NCBI GenBank assembly: GCA_937766455.1
Contig: CALLXD010000021.1
Span: forward strand, 1-64,000
DNA length: 64,000 bases
From: Vicinamibacterales bacterium
Lineage (GTDB): Bacteria; Acidobacteriota; Vicinamibacteria; Vicinamibacterales; UBA8438
Direction of reading: 5' to 3'
Shown: one piece after another, positions 25,659-37,375 of the stretch
Layout of the letters: every line of letters begins with the position of its first letter
Numbering within the stretch: the stretch's first letter is position 1
Notes under the pieces: generated by a model
The model's database searches: none
The model's input: only the letters and a program-made list of their open reading frames with translations
What the model was told of the DNA's origin: nothing
Made by a program: the position numbers and the translations under genes

Positions 25659-27979
25659 CCGAGACGGAAACCGCCGTGCGCCCTATCCGCTCCGTGGCGG
25701 TCCTCGGCGCGGGCACCATGGGGGCGCAGATCGCGGCCCACGTCGCCAACGCCGGGCTCCCTGTCCTGCTGTTGGATCTCGACGCGTCGGCGGCCGCCGC
25801 TGGGCTGAAGCGGGCGGCCGCCTTGAAACCGGTCCCCTTCTTCACCAGAGACGCGCAGCGTCTGATTACGCTGGGCGGATTCGAGACGGATATCAGCGCC
25901 ATCGCGGACTGCGACTGGATTGTGGAGGTCGTCATCGAGCGCCTCGACGCCAAACAGTCCCTGCTCGAGCAGGTAGACGCGCATCGGCGGGCCGATGCCA
26001 TTGTCAGCTCGAATACGTCGGGAATCCCGATCGAGACCATCGCGGAGGGCCGCTCCGAGGGATTCCGCCGACACTGGGCCGGCACCCACTTCTTCAATCC
26101 CCCCCGGTACCTTCGCCTGGTCGAGATTATTCCGACGCAGGAAACGGACCCCGCCGTCGTCGCGGCGCTCTCGAACTTTGTCGATCGACGGCTGGGCAAG
26201 GGGGTGGTCGTCGCGAAAGACACACCAAATTTCATTGCAAACCGCATCGGGTTGTTCGGGGTCATGCGGGTACTGGAACAGCTCGAAACAGGGCAGTACT
26301 CGATCGAGCAGATCGACGCGATGACCGGCCCGGTTGTGGGCCGACCCAAGAGCGCCACGTTCCGGACGATGGACATCGCTGGAATCGATATTCTGACGCA
26401 CGTGGCCTCCAACCTGGCCGAACGACTCGAATCGGCCGCGGAGCGGAACGCCTTCACGGTGCCAGCGGTCGTCGGTCAACTGGTGGAGCGAGGGTGGATC
26501 GGCGAAAAGGCGGGCCAGGGCTTCTACAAGAAAACGCGGGGCCCAAAAGGCAGCACCATCCTGACTCTTGACCCGGCGACCATGGAGTACCGCCCCCGGG
26601 AGTCATCCCGACTGCCGGCGCTGGATGCGGCGCGCACCATCGATGACCCGGCCACACGGTTGCGCGCGCTCTTCAGTGGGCGCGACGGCGTGGGCGCGTT
26701 CATGCGCGCGACGCTGGGCGAAACGCTGCTGTACGCGGCAGAAGTCGCCCCCGATATCGCGCACAGCCCGGACGACGTCGACCGCGCGATGCGATGGGGA
26801 TTCGGGTGGGACAGCGGGCCATTCGAATTGCTCGACATGCTCGGGATCGACACGGTGCTGGACGCGGGTGGAAGAGACGACCTCGGGGCGCCCGCGCGCG
26901 AGTGGGCCGGCCTGTCCGCCCGTGCCGAAGGCTCGACGCGTCAGATTCGGAGCAGCCCGCTTCCGCCGTCGGGGCCAGGCCTGCAAACTCTGGAGCTGGC
27001 CAAGCGAAGCGACGGGGTGGTAAAACGCAGCGCCGGCGCCAGCCTGGTTGATCTGGGCGACGCGGTGCTGGCGGTGGAATTCCACTCCAAGCTCAACACC
27101 ATCGGCGGCGATACGGTCCAGATGCTCACTGGAGGTGTCGTCGAAGCGTCCGAACGCTATGCCGCACTGGTCGTCGGCAACGACGCCCCGAACTTCTGTG
27201 CAGGCGCCAATCTGATGATGGTGCTCCTCGAGGCCCAGGAGGGCAACTGGGAAGAGATCGACTTGATGGTGCGTGGCTTCCAACGAGCCATCATCGGGCT
27301 GCGGTACTCGCCGGTGCCGGTCGTGGTGGCACCGGCCGGGCTCACACTCGGGGGCGGCTGTGAAATCGTCCTGCATGGGGATCGGGTCCAGGCGGCGGCC
27401 GAGTCCTACATGGGCCAGGTCGAAGTCGGCGTGGGTCTGATTCCAGCCGGGTGCGGCACCAAAGAACTGACGATGCGCGCCATCGACGCGACGGTTCGAG
27501 GTACCGACCCGCTGCCGAGACTGCAAAAGGCGTTCGAGCTGATCGGCTTCGGCACCGTGTCGACCAGCGCAGCCGACGCGAGACGATTGGGGCTGCTCCG
27601 CGAGGTCGATGGCATCACCATGAACCGCGAGCGACTGATGGCGGACGCGAAATCGACGGCGCTTGGCCGCGTGCGCGACGGCTATCAGGCACCGCCTCGG
27701 CGGATGAGTATTCAGGTCGGTGGCGAAGATCAGCGAGCGGCCCTGGACCTGGGCATCCACCTGGCGTGGCGCGGTGGCCGGATCAGCGACCATGACGCCC
27801 TGATCGCGCGCAAGATCGCGCGCATCATGACCGGTGGCGACCTGCCGCACCCGACGAGCGTCTCAGAACAGTATCTGCTCGACCTCGAGCGCGAGGCGTT
27901 CTTGAGCCTGTGCGGCGAGCGGGCAACGCTCGAACGAATCGGCCACACGCTGAAGACCGGCAAAACGCTGCGGAACTAG
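25655..27979 (+). CDS. fadN: 3-hydroxyacyl-CoA dehydrogenase / enoyl-CoA hydratase
   Basis: The 774-residue protein has an N-terminal NAD-binding domain (VAVLGAGTMGAQIAAHVANA), a dehydrogenase C-domain (GTHFFNPPRYLRLVEIIPTQ), and a C-terminal crotonase-type domain (VVGNDAPNFCAGANLMMVL, LTLGGGCEIVLHGDRVQA). This dehydrogenase-first order and size match FadN of Bacillus, not E. coli FadB. It performs the hydration and second oxidation steps of beta-oxidation. It overlaps fadR by four bases. Confidence 0.92.
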   Translation: MTETETAVRPIRSVAVLGAGTMGAQIAAHVANAGLPVLLLDLDASAAAAGLKRAAALKPVPFFTRDAQRLITLGGFETDISAIADCDWIVEVVIERLDAKQSLLEQVDAHRRADAIVSSNTSGIPIETIAEGRSEGFRRHWAGTHFFNPPRYLRLVEIIPTQETDPAVVAALSNFVDRRLGKGVVVAKDTPNFIANRIGLFGVMRVLEQLETGQYSIEQIDAMTGPVVGRPKSATFRTMDIAGIDILTHVASNLAERLESAAERNAFTVPAVVGQLVERGWIGEKAGQGFYKKTRGPKGSTILTLDPATMEYRPRESSRLPALDAARTIDDPATRLRALFSGRDGVGAFMRATLGETLLYAAEVAPDIAHSPDDVDRAMRWGFGWDSGPFELLDMLGIDTVLDAGGRDDLGAPAREWAGLSARAEGSTRQIRSSPLPPSGPGLQTLELAKRSDGVVKRSAGASLVDLGDAVLAVEFHSKLNTIGGDTVQMLTGGVVEASERYAALVVGNDAPNFCAGANLMMVLLEAQEGNWEEIDLMVRGFQRAIIGLRYSPVPVVVAPAGLTLGGGCEIVLHGDRVQAAAESYMGQVEVGVGLIPAGCGTKELTMRAIDATVRGTDPLPRLQKAFELIGFGTVSTSAADARRLGLLREVDGITMNRERLMADAKSTALGRVRDGYQAPPRRMSIQVGGEDQRAALDLGIHLAWRGGRISDHDALIARKIARIMTGGDLPHPTSVSEQYLLDLEREAFLSLCGERATLERIGHTLKTGKTLRN

Positions 27980-28010
27980 ATCTGTAGCACGCTTGCGGGA
28001 TGACGCTCAC

Positions 28011-28865
28011 ATGATTGACATCGGCTCCGGGCCACCACTGCTCCTCATTCCAGGCGTCCAGGGACGTTGGGAGTGGATGGGCCCGGCGGTCGACAGCCTG
28101 AAGGACCGGTGTCGCGTGATCAGCTTCTCGCTGGCTGGCGACACCGGCAGTGGTCGTCCTTTCGACCCGGCCCGCGGCTTCGATAACTACGTCGATCAGA
28201 TCGAAGAGGCCATGGCGTACGCCGGCACCGACGACATTGCGGTCTGTGGCGTGTCGTTCGGGGGACTCGTGGCGCTGCACTGGGCTGCGCGACGACCAGA
28301 GCGGACCAACGCGTTGATACTTGTCTCCACGCCGTCGCCCGACTTCAAACCCGGCTGCCGAGTCGAGTGGTACCTACGCGCGCCGCGCCTCCTGTCGCCG
28401 CTCTTTGCGGTGCAGTCGCCGTTCCGACTGGGACCCGAGATCTGGCGCGCCTTCGACGGAGTGGGCGACCGGGCCAGGTTCGCGGGACGTCACCTCGCGC
28501 GGATCGCGCGATCACCCTCTTCTCCGACTCGAATGGCGGAGCGGGCGCGGCTGTTGGCGGCAATCGACTTCGACGAGGCCTGCGCACACGTGTCCGCCCC
28601 CACGCTCGTGGTCACCGGCGAGCCAGGACTCGACCGGGTGGTACCGGTCGCCGGGACGCGCTCGTATGCCAACCGCATCAGCGGGGCGCGCCACGCGACG
28701 CTGACGCGAACGGGCCATATCGGCCTCGTGACGAGGCCTGACCGCTTCGCGGATCTGGTGGGACAGTTTGTCGACGAGACCACCGGTCGGGCTCAGCCCG
28801 CGGATCAGGCATCGCACCAGGCATCGGACCAGACCTCGGACGAGATGATGAGGCGGCCAGCCTAG
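28011..28865 (+). CDS. Alpha/beta hydrolase in the beta-oxidation operon
   Basis: The 284-residue product has the alpha/beta hydrolase layout: oxyanion region PLLLIPGVQG, nucleophile elbow VCGVSFGGLVALHW (Ser), acid region PTLVVTGEPGLDRVV and late His in RTGHIGLV. The C-terminal tail is Gln/Asp/Ser-rich and repetitive (ADQASHQASDQTSDE), probably disordered. Lying between fadN and fadA, it could release acyl chains from esters or thioesters, but no substrate is shown. The ATG at 28011 is chosen; an upstream TTG at 27993 is possible. Confidence 0.82.
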   Translation: MIDIGSGPPLLLIPGVQGRWEWMGPAVDSLKDRCRVISFSLAGDTGSGRPFDPARGFDNYVDQIEEAMAYAGTDDIAVCGVSFGGLVALHWAARRPERTNALILVSTPSPDFKPGCRVEWYLRAPRLLSPLFAVQSPFRLGPEIWRAFDGVGDRARFAGRHLARIARSPSSPTRMAERARLLAAIDFDEACAHVSAPTLVVTGEPGLDRVVPVAGTRSYANRISGARHATLTRTGHIGLVTRPDRFADLVGQFVDETTGRAQPADQASHQASDQTSDEMMRRPA

Positions 28866-28879
28866 CGGGCATCTGTATC

Positions 28880-29532
28880 ATGGAACGGAACACGCAGCGG
28901 CTGACGACGGTTCGACAATTTGCCGGCCCCGCCGGCACGCTCGAAGCCTTGTTTGAACACCCCCTCGACAGCCCGCGCGCGGTGATGGTGTTCGGTCATC
29001 CGCACCCGCTCCACGGCGGGACGATGCACACGAAGGTTGTGTATCGCGCGGCCAAGACATTCTTGGAACTGGGTTGTGCCGTCCTCAGGTTCAACTTCCG
29101 CGGCGTGGGCGCCAGCGCAGGACAGTGGGACAACGGTCGTGGCGAACAAAACGACTTCTTGGCCGGACTCGACGTCGCGGCGACCACCTATCCCGGAGTG
29201 GAGCTGTGGGCTGGTGGGTTCTCCTTCGGCGCCTGGGTCGCTCTTTGCCGTGGCATCGCCGATTCACGAATCACGACGCTACTCGCGATTGCTCCGCCGG
29301 TGGGGCGCTACGACTTCACCGACGTGGCCGCGAGTCCGAAACCGATGCACTTTATTCACGGCGAGCAGGATGAACTCGTCCCCGTAGCCGAGATGCGGGC
29401 GCAATACGAGGAAATCCGCGCGCCCAAGACACTGACGGTCATCGAAGGCGCCAACCATCTTTTTGATGGGCGTGTCGCCGAGGTCGGCAACGTTATCCGG
29501 GCCCTGTTTGGGGCCCATCCGGAGGAGCACTC

Positions 29533-29536
<4 letters not shown>
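28880..29536 (+). CDS. Alpha/beta hydrolase, dienelactone-hydrolase-like
   Basis: The 218-residue protein has [16 protein letters not shown] and [17 protein letters not shown], marks of the small alpha/beta hydrolase group that includes YfhR/DUF-type family members. The nucleophile is in [11 protein letters not shown] (Ser), with acid GEQDELVP and His in GANHLFDG. It starts 14 bp after the first hydrolase and overlaps fadA by ATGA, so translation is coupled with the beta-oxidation genes. Substrate unknown; an acyl ester or acyl-CoA is plausible. Confidence 0.82.
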
Positions 29537-30726
<1,190 letters not shown>

Positions 30727-30846
30727 TGTTTGCCGGCCGTGAATCGGTGCGCACCTTCATCGCAGGTCACGTCGCCGGGCACCAGTGTCTCACCACCGAT
30801 TCCGATTCGGCCAGGCCGGATCCGCAGTTCTCACACGAGGTATGAC

Positions 30847-32619
<1,773 letters not shown>

Positions 32620-32657
32620 TGGCCTGCAGCAGGCCAAGAGGACGAGTGGCACACCCA

Positions 32658-33377
32658 ATGGCAGGTTCGAGACTCGATACGTTGCGTCAGGACGCGCGCC
32701 CAGCGGGCGTCCTGGCGCTGGCGTGTCTGGTGCTGGCGACGTCTACCGCGTGCACCAGCGCACCGCCGCCCGATGAATCGGGCTGGCTGGAACAACTCGT
32801 CGACGACCGCGGACTGAAAGATGAGTTCTTCCGCGAGGCATCAGACTCCCCGATCCCCGTCGAACGGCGAGGCGCTCTGCTCCCGATCAACTACTACGAG
32901 CCGGACCCGGCCTTCCGCGTGCCGGCGGCGCTCGAGGTGTCGCCTGAGGAAGAAATTTTCGAAATCCCGTACTCCACCGGCGAAATATTTCCGATGCAGC
33001 GGGTGGGCGTGCTCAAGTTCGCCATCAACGGCCAGCCGATGCAACTGGCCGCGTTGGCCGAAGCTCCGGTTCGTTCCATCGAGGCCTTGTTCATCATGTT
33101 CAAGGACGACACCAACGATTCCGACACCTACGGTGGCGGGCGATACATCGAGTTACCCCGCACCGCTACCGGACACTACGAACTAGACTTCAACCGCGCC
33201 TTCAATCCGAATTGCTACTACGACGAGTCGTGGGAATGCCCCGTGCCGCCGCGCGAAAACTGGCTGTCCGTTCCGATTCATGCCGGTGAACGGCTGGCCC
33301 CGGGATTCGGCGTGCCCTACAGCGCGTCACCCCAGACCGAGAACGACACCCCCGCGCCACCGACGGACCAGCCCTAA
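32658..33377 (+). CDS. DUF1684 lipoprotein
   Basis: The 239-residue protein has a lipoprotein signal (LALACLVLATSTACTSAPPP). The DUF1684 core is clear: KFAINGQPMQLAAL, LFIMFKDDTNDSDTYGGGRY, then LDFNRAFNPNCYYDES with Cys-Pro-rich CPVPPRENWLSVPIHAGE. The function of the domain is not known. A GTG at 32646 with AGAGG nearby is an alternative start. It follows fadE by 38 bp and may be read through from that operon. Confidence 0.85.
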   Translation: MAGSRLDTLRQDARPAGVLALACLVLATSTACTSAPPPDESGWLEQLVDDRGLKDEFFREASDSPIPVERRGALLPINYYEPDPAFRVPAALEVSPEEEIFEIPYSTGEIFPMQRVGVLKFAINGQPMQLAALAEAPVRSIEALFIMFKDDTNDSDTYGGGRYIELPRTATGHYELDFNRAFNPNCYYDESWECPVPPRENWLSVPIHAGERLAPGFGVPYSASPQTENDTPAPPTDQP

Positions 33378-33384
33378 GCTTCAC

Positions 33385-34077
33385 GTGCCCCTGTCAGGCG
33401 TAATTTTCGATTTCGACGGGGTGCTTGCCGACAGCGAGCCGCTGCATCTGCGTGCCTTCCAGCACGTGCTCGCGCCACGCCAGGTCGCACTCGAGACGAC
33501 CGACTACTACGAACAGTATCTGGGGTTCGATGACGAGGGCGTCTTCCGTGCGATCGCCCGCGCCGGCGGGTGGGAGTTGACGGAGGCGACCTTGGCTGAA
33601 TTGATCACACGCAAAGGCGAGTACTTCGACGGGCTGGTGCAGCAGGGTGCCGCGTTGTTTCCAGGTGCCGCCGACGCCGTCCGCCGAATCGCCAGTGAAG
33701 TACCAACCGCCATTGCGTCGGGCGCGATGCGATCGGAAATCGAGACGTTGCTGTCGACGACCGACTTACGACGTCACTTTCAGGTCATCGTGGCCTCGGG
33801 CGACACCCCCCGCTCGAAACCGGCCCCGGACCCGTATGCGAGGGCGGTCGATCTGCTGCGCCAGTTTACCGAAGCGGCCGGACTCGACCCGGAGGGTTGC
33901 TTCGTCGCCGTGGAGGACTCCAATTGGGGGATCGAGTCCGCACTCGCCGCCGGACTCCGGTGTATCGGCATCGCTCAGACCTACCCCGCCGACGCCCTGC
34001 GCGGAGCCCATAGCGTACTGCCCTCCATCGACCACCTCGACATCAAGGCCGTCCGGCAGGTATGCCTGAACGCATGA
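33385..34077 (+). CDS. HAD-family phosphatase, beta-phosphoglucomutase-like
   Basis: The 230-residue protein starts at GTG 33385 and has the HAD motifs: nucleophile loop FDFDGVLADSE, motif II around AIASGAMRSEI, Lys in RSKPAPDPYA, and the acidic motif VEDSNWGIESALAAGL. The helical cap sits between motifs I and II. It probably removes phosphate from a sugar phosphate; the exact substrate is unknown. It overlaps the next gene by ATGA. Confidence 0.9.
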   Translation: MPLSGVIFDFDGVLADSEPLHLRAFQHVLAPRQVALETTDYYEQYLGFDDEGVFRAIARAGGWELTEATLAELITRKGEYFDGLVQQGAALFPGAADAVRRIASEVPTAIASGAMRSEIETLLSTTDLRRHFQVIVASGDTPRSKPAPDPYARAVDLLRQFTEAAGLDPEGCFVAVEDSNWGIESALAAGLRCIGIAQTYPADALRGAHSVLPSIDHLDIKAVRQVCLNA

Positions 34078-34964
34078 GCACCGCGAACTTGCTCGCGTCG
34101 GAACTGGTCGAGACATTCCGCGAGGCCGCGACGAGTCCCGACCCGGACCTGGCGACGCCAGCCCTGCTCATCGCGCGCCTTGCCTACCCGCGGCTCGACC
34201 CGGAGGCACACCTGGCCGACCTGCATGACATGGGCGAAGCGGCCGCCAGGCGGCTGTCGAACGAGGACGGTCCCGATGCACCACACGGCCCGATCGATTC
34301 TCTCAACCGCTATCTGTTCGACCAAGAAGGATTCACAGGAAACAGCACCGAGTACGAGGACCCCAGAAACAGCTTCTTGAACCAGGTGCTCAAACGTCGC
34401 ACCGGAATTCCGATCACGCTCGCCGTGGTCTACATCGAGGTCGCGCGGCGCGCCGGCGTGCGCGTCGACGGCGTCAACTTCCCCGGACACTTCCTCCTGC
34501 GATTCCCGTTCGGCCCAGAAGACGACCATGGTGGCGCAGTCTTCGTTGACCCGTTCCATCGTGGCGCAGTCATGTCCGACACTGACTGTCGAGCATTGCT
34601 CCAACAACAAGGCGCCGGTGCGGTCGGGTTCGAACCGCGGATGCTCGCCCCGGCGACCAAACTGCAGATTTTGATCCGGATGCTCTCGAATCTGAAGCGC
34701 ATCTACGTGGGGATGCGCTCATTTCACCTCGGTCTCGCGCTGACCGAGCTGCGCCTCGCCATCGAGCCGTCCGCGCTGACTGAGCTCCGAGATCGCGGGC
34801 TTCTCGCCTATCACCTCAATGATTTCACCACCGCGCTGCGAAGCCTTGAAGCGTATCTGCGGTTCGCGTCTCGCGGAGACCCGGCGGCGGCCGGCCAGGA
34901 CGAACGTGCGGAGATCTGGAAACACGTCAAGGCGCTGCGACGCCGGGTCGCGAGCCTGAATTGA
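34074..34964 (+). CDS. SirB1-like transglutaminase/TPR protein
   Basis: The 296-residue protein fits the SirB1/YchA family. The N-terminal part has [21 protein letters not shown] and [12 protein letters not shown], and the C-terminal part has TPR-like helices ([20 protein letters not shown]). The family has a transglutaminase-like fold that mostly lacks the catalytic Cys, and its job is unclear. It is coupled to the HAD gene by a 4-bp overlap. Its last codons are part of a direct repeat that recurs at 35881-35912. Confidence 0.88.
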   Translation: MSTANLLASELVETFREAATSPDPDLATPALLIARLAYPRLDPEAHLADLHDMGEAAARRLSNEDGPDAPHGPIDSLNRYLFDQEGFTGNSTEYEDPRNSFLNQVLKRRTGIPITLAVVYIEVARRAGVRVDGVNFPGHFLLRFPFGPEDDHGGAVFVDPFHRGAVMSDTDCRALLQQQGAGAVGFEPRMLAPATKLQILIRMLSNLKRIYVGMRSFHLGLALTELRLAIEPSALTELRDRGLLAYHLNDFTTALRSLEAYLRFASRGDPAAAGQDERAEIWKHVKALRRRVASLN

Positions 34965-34972
34965 CGCACCGG
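34941..34972 (+). repeat. Direct repeat, left copy, at the SirB1 3' end
   Basis: The 32-bp stretch starting CGCCGGGTCGCGAGCCTGAA covers the last codons and stop of the SirB1-like gene. A near-identical stretch occurs at 35881-35912 (about three differences, one of them a one-base gap). The two copies bracket the RT relic, RAYT and REP elements. Confidence 0.75.
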
Positions 34973-35152
34973 CCTGGCGTTCGCACTCTGGTTAGCGCCC
35001 GGTGGGTCCCCTTGCTCCGGCCGTTGGCAAAGGGCCGCCACGACACCGCGCTCGAAGACCGGCTCGATTAAATTACAGAGCGCGTGATGCACGACGCGGT
35101 CGCGAAACGGCGCGGCTGAGATGAGCCCGCGCTTCGGCTCGTGGTGTAGCAA
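34973..35152 (-). pseudogene. Reverse-transcriptase relic
   Basis: The minus strand reads [20 protein letters not shown] then [11 protein letters not shown], the conserved RT stretch of group II-intron-like and diversity-generating retroelement RTs. In another frame it continues [20 protein letters not shown], matching the next conserved block (normally YANR-GKGTHRAL). The N- and C-terminal parts are gone and at least one frameshift is present. It is a relic of about 60 codons between a direct repeat and a REP element. Confidence 0.7.
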
Positions 35153-35167
35153 GGCCCTTCAGGGCCG
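35146..35167 (+). repeat. REP element (forward copy)
   Basis: GTAG followed by CAA and the hairpin GGCCCTTCAGGGCC. A 5' GTAG-type tetranucleotide before a short hairpin is the hallmark of REP sequences served by tyrosine transposases. It overlaps the broken end of the RT relic. Confidence 0.8.
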
Positions 35168-35220
35168 CTCTGGGCTCTCAGCCCGCCGACACCCGGCATT
35201 GCGCTTGCTCTTGTTAAGAC

Positions 35221-35718
35221 GTGTGCCCCCGAAGACCCAGACTGACCGAGCAGCAGTATCTGGGTCGGTGCCGTTATTCATTGACGCTGTGCACCTCTGG
35301 ACGTCACAAAGCATTTATCGACAAGGACGCCGTCACCCTCACGCTGTCGCAAATTCTGCGAGCCGGAAAAGAGCACAGATTCGCGTTGATCGCGTACTGC
35401 TTCATGCCCGATCACGTCCACCTGCTGGTCGAAGGTTGTGCGCCACACTGCAATCTGGAGCGGTACGTCCACGCGGCCAAGCAATTCTCCGGCTTCGCAT
35501 ACGCGCGGCACGCGGAGCGACGACTGTGGCAACACAGCTACTTCGACCACGCGTTGCGGGGTAACGAATCGACCCAGCGCGCAGTGCGGTACATCCTGGA
35601 AAACCCCATCCGCGCTGGGTTGGTGCGGATCGTGGACGAATATCCGTTTTCAGGTTCCGAAACACTGACGTGGAAGGAGCTACTGGAGCTGGTCGGGTCT
35701 AGCGGTCAGCGGCCCTGA
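35221..35718 (+). CDS. REP-associated tyrosine transposase (RAYT)
   Basis: The 165-residue protein has the Y1_Tnp/HUH fold: YSLTLCTSGRHKAF, the metal-binding motif FMPDHVHLLVEG, and the helix carrying the Tyr candidate in WQHSYFDHAL, ending AVRYILENPIRAGLVR. Such proteins nick and move REP elements as single strands. One inverted REP copy lies 54 bp before it and three lie after it. The GTG start at 35221 gives MCPRRPRLTEQQYLG, a normal N-terminus. Confidence 0.92.
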   Translation: MCPRRPRLTEQQYLGRCRYSLTLCTSGRHKAFIDKDAVTLTLSQILRAGKEHRFALIAYCFMPDHVHLLVEGCAPHCNLERYVHAAKQFSGFAYARHAERRLWQHSYFDHALRGNESTQRAVRYILENPIRAGLVRIVDEYPFSGSETLTWKELLELVGSSGQRP

Positions 35719-35798
35719 AGGGCCTTGCTACCGGATCGGCGCTGAAGGGCCTTGCTACGGGACCCGTCGGCCCCGGCGGCCCTGAAGGGCCTTGCTAC
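35710..35798 (-). repeat. Three REP elements, inverted relative to the upstream copy
   Basis: CGGCCCTGAAGGGCCTTGCTAC occurs at 35710-35731 and 35777-35798. A third copy with one changed base lies at 35737-35758. On the minus strand each starts GTAGCAAGGCCC and contains the GGCCCT/AGGGCC hairpin. The first copy starts within the last codons of the transposase. Confidence 0.88.
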
Positions 35799-35880
35799 CG
35801 GATTCGTCGGCCCCTGCGGCTTCGGGTCGACACCATCCCCCGCTTGAACGCCTGGACGATCAGAAACAGCTGGCATACGC

Positions 35881-35912
35881 CGCCGGGTCGCGCGCCTGAA
35901 TTGATGCCACCG
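35881..35912 (+). repeat. Direct repeat, right copy
   Basis: CGCCGGGTCGCGCGCCTGAA and the bases after it repeat the 3' end of the SirB1-like gene (34941-34972), including the in-frame R-R-V-A-x-L-N-stop codons. No SirB1 coding sequence precedes this copy. Confidence 0.75.
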
Positions 35913-35946
35913 GTGGGTGTGCGAAGCGGAGACGGTCCGACTGAGG

Positions 35947-36677
35947 CTATCGGCGCCCGGCCCGACGGGTCAAGCGCTGCCACATCGACGACGTGCGCGT
36001 CGGTGACACCGAGAGTTGCCTCAGCGTGATGAGCGCCTCGCGCACCGAACCGACCACGTGAATACCGAGTCCCTCGGCTCGCGTCGTCGTCCCGGTATTT
36101 CCGCTGCGCACAACCAACATCGGTTTCGTCTTTGACTCGGCGATGACGTCGACGCAGTGCTTCCGTGTGTCGTCGACCAGCACGTCCAGTTGAAGCAGAT
36201 CGGCCAGGCACCCGCGGGAACCCTGCATAACGATGACCGTGGGAAGTTCGAACCCTTGCTGAATCAGCCATCGCTGCGTCTGGCGCTGCGTGGTCTCTCC
36301 GGCCGAGTCAGGGCGCTGGGTCACAAAGAAGACATCCCAGTGATATCGCGTCGCGAGTGACTGGATCCCGCGCACCACACCGGGCTCGAGCGGATCGAGC
36401 GTGGTCCAGAAATCGGGCACCCCCGCGATGCGCCGCCAGATGTCGGACTCCTCCGCGCACCCGACCACGCACCCGACACGCACCCGACCACGCACCCGAC
36501 ACGCACCCGAGAGCTGTTGGACGTGGTCGCACCTGGCTCGTCGTCGGCGTTCGCGTCTGCAGCCGACCCGCCACGAGGATCATCGGCTCCGAAGAGGGCC
36601 TGCTTCGCCGCTATGTACGGCTCCTCGAGATTGGCCAACACCCCGTCAAGGTCGAACGCGACTCGCAGCGCTGTCAT
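35947..36677 (-). CDS. HAD-family nucleotidase-like phosphatase with repeat-caused frameshift
   Basis: The N-terminal frame (ATG 36677) reads MTALRVAFDLDGVLANLEEP, with the HAD DxD motif. The rest is in another frame: ESDIWRRIAGVPDFWTTLD, VFFVTQRPDSAGETTQRQTQ, VLVDDTRKHCVDVIAES. A 23-bp tandem unit present about 2.3 times at 36457-36510 lies exactly at the switch; removing one unit joins the two frames. The whole would be about 235 residues. Related proteins resemble 5'-nucleotidases; substrate unknown. Confidence 0.7.
36457..36510 (+). repeat. Tandem repeat of a 23-bp unit inside the HAD gene
   Basis: GCACCCGACCAC (12 bp) and GCACCCGACAC (11 bp) alternate to form two full 23-bp units (36457-36479, 36480-36502), then GCACCCGA. 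The unit length is not a multiple of three, so copy number changes the reading frame. Confidence 0.9.
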
Positions 36678-36695
36678 AGTTCGTTGTCCTGCCGG

Positions 36696-37301
36696 CTACC
36701 GCGAGACATCGACGCGGGTGCGATAGACGCCGCGTTCATCAGGCTGACTCTCGATCGCCACGAGGGCACCCGATGCGTACACCAGCCGACGCTCCGGCTG
36801 ACCGTCCCCATCCTCGTCAAATGACGCGGTGACGACCCGCCCTCCCTCGCGCGTCTCCCACTTGTCGGGCCGACCGTCGAGGTCGAGATCCTCTTCGACC
36901 CGGACCAGCGCACCCGCCTCGTAGAACTCCCACCTGTCGACAGCCCCGTCAGCGAGCGTCGACACCTCGATACGAGCCACTTCGCCGTCGTCACCCTCGA
37001 ACGCCCAGGCGTCAACCACCCCACCACCTGACCTGGAGAATCCAACCTTTTCGAGTGTCCGATCCGCTCGGTAGTACTCCCATCGGTCGACCGTCCCATC
37101 CTCGTCCTGGTCCATCTCGGTGTGCAGAACGGTGTTGCCCTCCATGTAGCTCCACGTATCAATGGTCCCGTTGTCGTCCGAGTCGAACGTGATGAGCTCC
37201 AGCCGTCCGGTCTCGACGTCATACTCCGCGTCAACCGTCCGCTCTGCCCGACGTTGCTCCGGGTCTGGCGCGCAGGAAACGCCCGCTACCAGGGCGGCCA
37301 C
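36696..37301 (-). CDS. Secreted protein with Asp-rich calcium-binding-like repeats
   Basis: About four units resemble FDSDDNGTIDTWSYMEG, MDQDEDGTVDRWEYYRADR, DLDLDGRPDKWETREGG and DEDGDGQPERRLVY: a D-x-D-x-D-G loop followed by an aromatic strand, like EF-hand or thrombospondin type 3 repeats. The N-terminus (ALVAALVAGVSCAPDP when read 5' of the GTG at 37301) looks like a lipoprotein signal, but no usual start codon supplies a full signal peptide, so the true start is uncertain. Likely exported; function unknown. Confidence 0.7.
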   Translation of the reverse strand: MAALVAGVSCAPDPEQRRAERTVDAEYDVETGRLELITFDSDDNGTIDTWSYMEGNTVLHTEMDQDEDGTVDRWEYYRADRTLEKVGFSRSGGGVVDAWAFEGDDGEVARIEVSTLADGAVDRWEFYEAGALVRVEEDLDLDGRPDKWETREGGRVVTASFDEDGDGQPERRLVYASGALVAIESQPDERGVYRTRVDVSR

Positions 37302-37375
37302 CAGCGCGCCCGCCGACCACGGCGCGGTGATTCGCCGTGCCGCCGACCGGCTGTGGCAGGATTCGCATCCGACAC

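Noticed and set aside
26603-27850. 415-codon minus-strand ORF opposite fadN
   Set aside because: Long antisense frames are expected in GC-rich coding DNA; its translation shows no domain, and fadN is unambiguous.
36457-36510. CRISPR-like short repeat array
   Set aside because: The 11-12 bp units are directly tandem without spacers and lie inside a coding gene.
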